In this document: positions 58,713-64,000 of the stretch, piece by piece
Layout: every line of letters starts with the position of its first letter
Numbering within the stretch: the first letter of the stretch is position 1
From: Sphingobacteriia bacterium
GTDB taxonomy: Bacteria > Pseudomonadota > Alphaproteobacteria > Rickettsiales > 33-17
Assembly: GCA_017304685.1 (NCBI GenBank)
Contig: JAFKLR010000004.1
Coordinates: 628,297-692,296, forward strand
DNA length: 64,000 bases
Direction: 5' to 3'
Notes under the pieces: generated by a model
What the model saw: the letters and a program-made list of their open reading frames with translations, nothing else
Told to the model about the DNA's origin: nothing
Database searches by the model: none
Made by a program: the position numbers and the translations under genes

Positions 58713-60338
58713 ATGGTTACAGTAAAACTTACTGATAAAGAAAAAAAGATAAAAAAGCTTATCGAATTTATTGCTTTTGCAGGTTATAAAAATGCTATGA
58801 ATAGTGCGAAGTATGCTGATTCACAAACAAAAAAGCAATTAAATGAGTTTTATAATAAAATTGAATATGATGATAAATCTATAGTAGACACATATAATGA
58901 ATATGTCGAATATATTAATAGTAATCCAAATAATTGGTTTAAATTAAGTAAAGCAGAAAATTTGAATTCAATCTCTGAAATATCTAATGAACAAATAAAT
59001 TACGCTTGTAAAAAAATAAAAGAATTAGATTCGGAAGGTAAATTTGCACCTTTTTTAAACTCGATAACTGCTGTTAAAGATTATTATTTTCTTGAAAACC
59101 TTGATACTTTATTGTTTGGGCATAAATATCCAATAAAAAAAGAATTGAATGAGCAAGAAATCCAACAATTAAAAAAGAGTTTAATGTATAAATTTAATCG
59201 TGATGAGCAATTTGTGAATCAATTGATTGATCCATTACTTGAATATAGAGCCGCTACAATTGACTATTTAAATAAGCATCAAAAAAGACTTGGTCGTAAT
59301 ATGACCCCTAAAGAAAAAAAATATTTAGGATGGGGAATTACTTTAATAATTTTATCAGTAGCACTTGGTTTAGTAGGTGCAATTTCCATACCTTTTGCTT
59401 TTATTTCTTCACCTCTAATATTTGGAATATTATCGGCAGTAGGATTATTAGGAGTCATACCTACTGCAATCGGTGCTAATATTCTTATGAGTAAAAAAAA
59501 CGAAATTGAATATGATAATGTAAGAAACTTTATTGATCCAAAAGGGTTAGCGAGTTATGTTACCGGATTAATTGAGAAAGCAAATTTAAAACTATCAGAA
59601 CCTCAATTACAAAAATTTATAAAAAGAACGAAAGATATAGAATTATTAAAAGAATTTTATCAGTTAGAATTAAAAAATAGTAAAATTGATCCTGAATTTG
59701 TGAAAAATAACCCGGAGGCTTTTGGCTCTACACTAGCATCATTAAAAGTTATAGTAGATGGCTCTAAAGATTCTAGCGATTTTAATAGTAAAATAAATTT
59801 TTATATTGAAATTAAAAAAGATTACGAAAAAATTGTTAATGAAATTAATAAAGGCCTTGGAGTTTATAATGGTAGGCAATATGAGCTTCAACATTTCTTT
59901 AATAATGAAGAGAATTTAAATTTTATTGCTGATAGAAAATTTTCAGCGACATTGAAGGAAAAAATAATTGATACTTATACTCACGATTTGTTTGTAAAAG
60001 TTAATCGTGCATGGCCAGATGAAGTTATAGATAAATTTAAAGAATTAGCATCTAAAGAAAATTGCTTTGAAAGTGAAATAAAAGAATTTGCGAAAGAATG
60101 TAAAAAATATATACCAAAAACTGATGGGCTTCCTACAATGTTTCCTGAACAAGATATTCCACGCATGATAAAAGAGGTTAGAGAAAGGATTGCTAACTGC
60201 AACAAAATTATTACTGAAGCTAAAAAAAGAGCAGATATTGTTACAGAAAAAAGCTCAATATCTACTCATACCTTTAAAACCCTCAAAGACGATTTAGTGA
60301 ATTTATTTAAACCTCAGGAATTAGGTAATCAAAAGTAA
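58713..60338 (+). CDS. Membrane-hairpin protein, tandem paralogue 2
   Basis: 541 residues, paralogous to the preceding gene along its length (KKLIEFIAFA, EFYNKIE-D--SIV, KIKELDSEGKFAPFLNSI, EQFVNQLIDPLLEYRAAT, MTPKEKKY, ERIANCNKIITEAKKRA). The hydrophobic centre lies at about 207-258 but is more Gly/Pro-rich. The promoter-like TTATGTTA and the TTAGGT before the ATG are kept with the same spacing as in copy 1, so the duplication included the upstream region. The function is unknown. Confidence 0.65.
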   Translation: MVTVKLTDKEKKIKKLIEFIAFAGYKNAMNSAKYADSQTKKQLNEFYNKIEYDDKSIVDTYNEYVEYINSNPNNWFKLSKAENLNSISEISNEQINYACKKIKELDSEGKFAPFLNSITAVKDYYFLENLDTLLFGHKYPIKKELNEQEIQQLKKSLMYKFNRDEQFVNQLIDPLLEYRAATIDYLNKHQKRLGRNMTPKEKKYLGWGITLIILSVALGLVGAISIPFAFISSPLIFGILSAVGLLGVIPTAIGANILMSKKNEIEYDNVRNFIDPKGLASYVTGLIEKANLKLSEPQLQKFIKRTKDIELLKEFYQLELKNSKIDPEFVKNNPEAFGSTLASLKVIVDGSKDSSDFNSKINFYIEIKKDYEKIVNEINKGLGVYNGRQYELQHFFNNEENLNFIADRKFSATLKEKIIDTYTHDLFVKVNRAWPDEVIDKFKELASKENCFESEIKEFAKECKKYIPKTDGLPTMFPEQDIPRMIKEVRERIANCNKIITEAKKRADIVTEKSSISTHTFKTLKDDLVNLFKPQELGNQK

Positions 60339-60383
60339 ATTTAATAAACTCAGCCACTAGCTTTTATATAATTAAATTATATA

Positions 60384-61082
60384 TTATTCGCTTTTAATTT
60401 TTTTGCCTTTTAAAGTTAAAATAATATTCTTTTCTAAATCATTTTTTGAAACTGAACTGCTACGAGTAAGTGGATATATTGATTGTGTAGAACGTTCAAT
60501 TAAAAATAAAGCCGGGACTGTTTTTACATTTAGTTGATTATATAATTCCACATTTGATTCAGCGTTTTTAAAATAACTATTTGTTCTTTCATTTGATGAA
60601 ATAGTTACAATATTAAAACCATGTTTAGCTGCAACCTTTTCAACGGTTGGATAAAATTTTACACAAAATTTGCAGTTATTCATTGTAAAATATAGAAAAT
60701 CATGATCTTTACTTAAAAGACTTATAAATTCTTTTGCTTTATTATTAACTTCTTTAGTGTTCAAATCTACTCCGTTATTAATTATATATTTTTCATATAA
60801 AAAGTAATTTTGCATATTTTGAACTGTAGGGTCAGCATAAACATTTTTTAATTTTTTATTCAATTCATTTTGAGCATAGCTATTTTTTTCTAAAAGATCA
60901 GTAGGCAAAGATTCATAATTTTCTAACATACCAATTTTTTGTTGGTTAGTTTGCTCTACCCATACCCAACCTTGAGAGTTTTTTTTAAAATAACCAGTAA
61001 TTTCATTATGGTTAGTTAAAGATTGGCAACTAACTAAAGATAATACTACTAAGATAGTTACTAAAGTAATTAAGGTTTTCAT
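60384..61082 (-). CDS. TraF-like thioredoxin-fold lipoprotein
   Basis: 232 residues. A lipoprotein signal ends at Cys19 (LSLVSC). The middle has features of the F-type conjugation protein TraF: QGWVWVEQ near 38 and ADPTVQNMQNYFLYEKYIIN near 83. The C-terminal thioredoxin fold has the redox pair Cys137-Cys140 (NNCKFC), FYPTVEKVAAKHGFNIVTIS, and the cis-Pro loop VKTVPALFL. In F-type systems TraF assists pilus assembly in the periplasm. No other tra gene is present here, so this is an orphan: a remnant of a conjugative element or a periplasmic disulfide enzyme adapted to other use. Confidence 0.7.
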   Translation of the reverse strand: MKTLITLVTILVVLSLVSCQSLTNHNEITGYFKKNSQGWVWVEQTNQQKIGMLENYESLPTDLLEKNSYAQNELNKKLKNVYADPTVQNMQNYFLYEKYIINNGVDLNTKEVNNKAKEFISLLSKDHDFLYFTMNNCKFCVKFYPTVEKVAAKHGFNIVTISSNERTNSYFKNAESNVELYNQLNVKTVPALFLIERSTQSIYPLTRSSSVSKNDLEKNIILTLKGKKIKSE

Positions 61083-61150
61083 TTTATATCCTTTTTATAT
61101 ATTAATTAATATTAAGATTAATAATTAGTTTATCATTACCAAAGACCCAT

Positions 61151-62314
61151 TTAAAAACCCCAATCATGATTTGTATGACATTTATCACTAAAACTATCGT
61201 GACAAGTTGATGAAGAATGTGAAGAGTGAGAGGAATGGGAGGAGTGATGTTCGTGGTGAAATGAACCTGCGAAAGATTTATCGTAAGAGCAATGAATACT
61301 TGAGGAAGACTTGGTACATTCTTTTGAAGCGCTATTATTTGAACTTGCAGAGGAATGATGTTGATGACCACCTAAATTAGAAATAGATGCAGCTTTACTA
61401 AAGTCAAAATTTTTAGGCATAGCGCATACAACGGAAGGCTGGGATGAAGTACAGATGTTATTACTTCCTACACTAGATGAAAGCTTATCATAGCTTGATA
61501 AACTAATTGAAGGAGTATTAAATGCATGTTTTACATAATCAGGATAGTAAGGGGAAGTAGGATCCGAAATAATTTTATAAGCAAAGTTGGAGTTATTACT
61601 TACATTTTTGTCATGCGATAAATTACCTAATAAATAACTACCATCAATTAATTTTGGTACAGGGCAGATACCTTTTTTATAAAAATTATATGGGACAGGG
61701 GTTTTATCAACTAATGTAATATTCTTAGAGTAAATATATTCTAAGTCTTCAGAGGAAAATGTTTTAATTTGATTATAGGCAAAAAATTTAGAAAAGCCAC
61801 CAATTGATTCAATTTTCCCTCTTATCAATCTGTCATATACGTTTTTGCCGTTAATAACTGCGTCAAGTCCTACACTGGTTACAACACCTGCTACTATACC
61901 ATATGGGGTTGCATTTGTAATTTTAAATAATTTTGGAGCATAATGTTTTACAGCAGTGCCTATTGCCGTAGAAACAGATGCATTAAAAGCAACTTGTGTA
62001 ACAGTATGCCCTATACTTTCGGCATTAGCATGACCATATAGATCTTTTTCATCTAAATAATATGAGTAACTGCCTAATGAATAAGATACAACTCCAAGTC
62101 CTTTTAAACCTTTTATTGTAGGAGCTTCCTTTAAAGCTTCAAAACTCATATCTAATATACCATGCATGATTGAATCATTCGGTACGTTTATTGATAAACC
62201 TTGTTCCTTTGCCTGCTCTTTAAACATTTCATTAGTAAATTTTTCTTCTAAGGGACAAATAAAAATAGGGTTAATAATGGGTTCTGCATGTTGAGGGTTT
62301 TTATATTTTTTCAT
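61151..62314 (-). CDS. Hypothetical protein with His/Ser-rich tail
   Basis: 387 residues, not recognised. An N-terminal part (1-95) is followed by weakly hydrophobic Ala/Gly/Val-rich stretches (about 100-165, e.g. VAFNASVSTAIGTAV and GIVAGVVTSVGLDAV) that may insert in membranes. The Ser/Pro/Tyr-rich region after 180 contains several Cys. The last 75 residues are dominated by His and Ser with HHEHHSSHSSHSSHSS and regularly placed Cys, a plausible metal-binding tail (Cu, Zn or Ni). Fourteen bases after the membrane-protein gene on the same strand. No signal peptide. Confidence 0.55.
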   Translation of the reverse strand: MKKYKNPQHAEPIINPIFICPLEEKFTNEMFKEQAKEQGLSINVPNDSIMHGILDMSFEALKEAPTIKGLKGLGVVSYSLGSYSYYLDEKDLYGHANAESIGHTVTQVAFNASVSTAIGTAVKHYAPKLFKITNATPYGIVAGVVTSVGLDAVINGKNVYDRLIRGKIESIGGFSKFFAYNQIKTFSSEDLEYIYSKNITLVDKTPVPYNFYKKGICPVPKLIDGSYLLGNLSHDKNVSNNSNFAYKIISDPTSPYYPDYVKHAFNTPSISLSSYDKLSSSVGSNNICTSSQPSVVCAMPKNFDFSKAASISNLGGHQHHSSASSNNSASKECTKSSSSIHCSYDKSFAGSFHHEHHSSHSSHSSHSSSTCHDSFSDKCHTNHDWGF

Positions 62315-62328
62315 TTAAATCTACTTTA

Positions 62329-63021
62329 TTAAGTTAATAGATGTTGGGTAGGGGTTAAAGGATTGTACACAATATACCATTCTTTTTTGCCTGTCATATA
62401 TTGAGATACAAGCGAATGTGGTAAGTAAGTTAAATGATTATATATTATTTCTTTTGCCATAAATTCATATTGAACTTTTACAGCAATGTCTCTTTGAGTA
62501 TCAGTTGAGATTGATAATATATTTGCTAAAGTTATTTCCCCTTTTCTGTATAGATTTATTAAATAAAAAAGATGATTTAATAGTTTAATAAAAAAATATA
62601 TAGCAAAAGGTAAAACTAGAATTAATAAAATCAGGTTTTTCTTTTCTAGAAAACTTGAATTTCCAATGGATGTAGAGTCAACAAATAATATTGCGAATAA
62701 ATTAAAAATACTAAAGATATATATAGTTAATAATATTAAATGATTAATTAGATAACATAATATTTTAGTCTTACTGTTCGCAAAAGTACTCAATTCAATT
62801 AATCGTATAAAGATGGCGGGATAACATAGAAAACTTATATATAGAAAGAAATTATGAATATAATTAATATGCGTGAGTTCTAAGTAAAAGTTTATAACAG
62901 ATAAGTTAAAAATAAGGACTGCGCTTAATATTAAAAATAATTTAAATTTGACTATTACTTTATCTAATTTGTTCAATCTAATCTTTTCATATTGATTTTT
63001 CAATTCTTCGCTAATTTGCAT
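62329..63021 (-). CDS. Four-helix hypothetical membrane protein
   Basis: 230 residues. Membrane segments lie at about 27-47, 55-73, 85-112 and 130-150; the N-terminus is basic and the last 80 residues are soluble (RKGEITLANILSISTDTQRD and onward). The first two helices resemble generic signal/anchor segments; no family is recognised. It is upstream of the His-rich protein gene (14-base gap) and is probably cotranscribed with it. Confidence 0.65.
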   Translation of the reverse strand: MQISEELKNQYEKIRLNKLDKVIVKFKLFLILSAVLIFNLSVINFYLELTHINYIHNFFLYISFLCYPAIFIRLIELSTFANSKTKILCYLINHLILLTIYIFSIFNLFAILFVDSTSIGNSSFLEKKNLILLILVLPFAIYFFIKLLNHLFYLINLYRKGEITLANILSISTDTQRDIAVKVQYEFMAKEIIYNHLTYLPHSLVSQYMTGKKEWYIVYNPLTPTQHLLT

Positions 63022-63169
63022 TTTAGTCTCAAGGTAATCAATTGTAAGTTGTATTTTATATAAATAATCATGTTAAAACATTAAATCAATAGAATTATTT
63101 ATAAGTTATTAAAATGATTTTTGATACTAAAGAAATATTAGAATTGTATGGAAGAAAAGAGAAGGGTAA

Positions 63170-63196
63170 GGGTAATATTTAATAAGAATATTACCC
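63170..63196 (-). terminator. Hairpin after ankyrin gene
   Basis: A 10-bp perfect stem GGGTAATATT (63170-63179) / AATATTACCC (63187-63196), loop 7 nt, lies 12 bases after the ankyrin stop on the minus strand. The following minus-strand bases are pyrimidine-rich but not a clean U-tract. Confidence 0.6.
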
Positions 63197-63208
63197 AGTT
63201 ATATTTAA

Positions 63209-64000
63209 TTAATGACCGTGTTCATTTCCACTTTTTTTACCTACCTCATTTGTCGATCTAAATGTCGGGCACGGTTTAGGAGCTAAATTACCTAAGCTAG
63301 AAGTAGGTACTTCTTTATTTCGGTGAGCTTCCATATGTGCAGGTTTTGGCGGTGTAGTAGAAGTGCGAGCCTTAGCAGGAGGAGTAGGAGGTAAAGGTTT
63401 AGCTGTGCTTTGACCCATATTCTGAGTAGCTTGCTTTATTGAATGTTCAGCTAAAGCGTTTATGATTTCTTCATTATTAAGAGCACGAGCATAATTAGCA
63501 GGTTTAAGTCCTGTAGCATCTTCCAGATCAATTTTAGCACCTTTATTAAGTAGCTCTTTAACAGCATCAATATTTTGACTCATTACAGCGTAGAAAATAG
63601 GAGTTCTGCCTAAATGATCTTTTACATTTACAACATCAGTATGATTATTATTAGAAATGCTATTAATATTAATTGCTGGCGAATTCAACTGGGGAGCGTA
63701 AGCTGAAACCTGATTTACAGGTTGGGGTTGTGGTGCATAATGTTGTTGTACAGGTTGTTGAACAATCTGCTGTGGTTTACCTTTATTTATTTCCTCTTGA
63801 GGAGTGATTCCATTATTATCTTTTATAGTTGGATCGCCACCATAATCAACGAATAATGATGCTATATCAGCATGTGGTCTGCTTTTATCAGTTCCAACTT
63901 TTTTACAAGCAAAATGAAGAGGTGTGCGGCCTGTACTTTTCTGAGCATTAGGATTTGCGCCCTTATTAAGCATTGTTTTAATTAATTGTTCGTCAGGATT
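63209..64000 (-). CDS. Ankyrin-repeat protein, 5' end outside window
   Basis: The frame is open to the right edge: nine more codons (NPDEQLIKT) precede the internal Met at 63973, so the start lies outside. Ankyrin units read DEQLIKTMLNKGANPNAQ-GRTPLHFACKK, ASLFVDYGGDPTIKDNNGIT and, after a Gln/Pro-rich linker (QQIVQQPVQQHYAPQPQP), DHLGRTPIFYAVMSQN followed by AVKELLNKGAKIDLEDATGL. The C-terminus is Pro/Thr/Lys-rich. Ankyrin proteins are common secreted, host-interacting factors in Rickettsiales; the partner is unknown. Confidence 0.88.
   Translation of the reverse strand, partial: NPDEQLIKTMLNKGANPNAQKSTGRTPLHFACKKVGTDKSRPHADIASLFVDYGGDPTIKDNNGITPQEEINKGKPQQIVQQPVQQHYAPQPQPVNQVSAYAPQLNSPAININSISNNNHTDVVNVKDHLGRTPIFYAVMSQNIDAVKELLNKGAKIDLEDATGLKPANYARALNNEEIINALAEHSIKQATQNMGQSTAKPLPPTPPAKARTSTTPPKPAHMEAHRNKEVPTSSLGNLAPKPCPTFRSTNEVGKKSGNEHGH

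Noticed and set aside
60364..60384. Hairpin TATATAATT-A-AATTATATA between convergent genes as terminator
   Set aside because: The stem is entirely A/T with no clear U-tract; such palindromes are expected by chance in this composition.
61102..61371. Minus-strand 89-residue frame with repeated Leu/Ile/Thr
   Set aside because: Different-frame shadow of the His/Ser-rich tail of the gene at 61151; the His-rich frame is the longer one with an upstream domain.
63114..63182. 22-residue plus-strand frame (MIFDTKEILELYG...)
   Set aside because: No ribosome-binding site, very short, and its end overlaps the hairpin after the ankyrin gene.

Overview
The window is AT-rich, densely coded DNA from an intracellular alphaproteobacterium of the order Rickettsiales. 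Four observations support this. The 23S-5S rRNA genes sit without a 16S gene or spacer tRNAs, which is typical of the order. The housekeeping genes are alphaproteobacterial (cckA-type hybrid kinase, carD, hemF, fur-miaB-ybeY-rsfS). There are many long, lysine/asparagine-rich, eukaryote-directed or orphan proteins, including an ankyrin protein. MEP-pathway genes (ispE, ispG), pyrE and ribH are present, which Rickettsia proper lacks, and so are flagellar genes (flgF, flgG, flgA, flgH). Within the order that combination points to the Midichloriaceae (Midichloria/Jidaibacter-like), but the family is an inference from gene content.

Layout. 1-1207: a minus-strand coiled-coil gene running off the left edge, with an apparent frameshift in a run of seven A. 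1602-4812: 23S and 5S rRNA with their own TTGACA/TATAAA promoter, a long pre-23S processing stem and a terminator. 4947-7301: two predicted host-signalling enzymes, a tyrosine-phosphatase-like protein and a PI-PLC-like protein. 7298-11673: response regulator, CarD, two coiled-coil proteins with a membrane hairpin, and a hypothetical-ribH-nusB operon. 11869-14539: a tandem pair of predicted clan-CD cysteine proteases. 14541-21250: metabolism and stress (mscS, hemF, ispE, peroxiredoxin, trxB, pyrE, a HAD phosphatase). 21331-23316: a predicted ADP-ribosyltransferase. 23457-30064: recA, cckA and flagellar rod/ring genes. 30167-32719: a copper-defence unit (csoR-copA) with a visible operator. 32837-39301: ABC protein, fatty-acid oxidation enzyme, OmpA-like protein. 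39554-40988: tRNA-Ile and rpsF-rpsR-rplI. 41325-44249: small proteins and a duplicated T4-type lysozyme behind a small secreted protein. 44397-50818: cysS through rsfS, mostly translation and tRNA/ribosome maturation. 50948-64000: an accessory zone with a very large protein carrying a permuted-papain-like motif set, a protein sharing one of its domains, a 37-residue membrane peptide, a tandem membrane-protein pair, an orphan TraF-like lipoprotein, a His/Ser-rich-tailed protein and an ankyrin protein cut by the right edge. ispG lies within this zone.

The main biological theme is a set of at least six candidate effectors with recognisable catalytic residues (phosphatase, phospholipase C, clan-CD protease x2, ADP-ribosyltransferase, papain-like hydrolase, lysozyme). 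They are scattered singly or in pairs between housekeeping operons rather than gathered in one island. Several share a TATGTTA element about 43-46 nt before the start codon. No secretion apparatus, insertion sequence, prophage or CRISPR array is visible. All functional calls come from reading motifs by eye; no database search was run.
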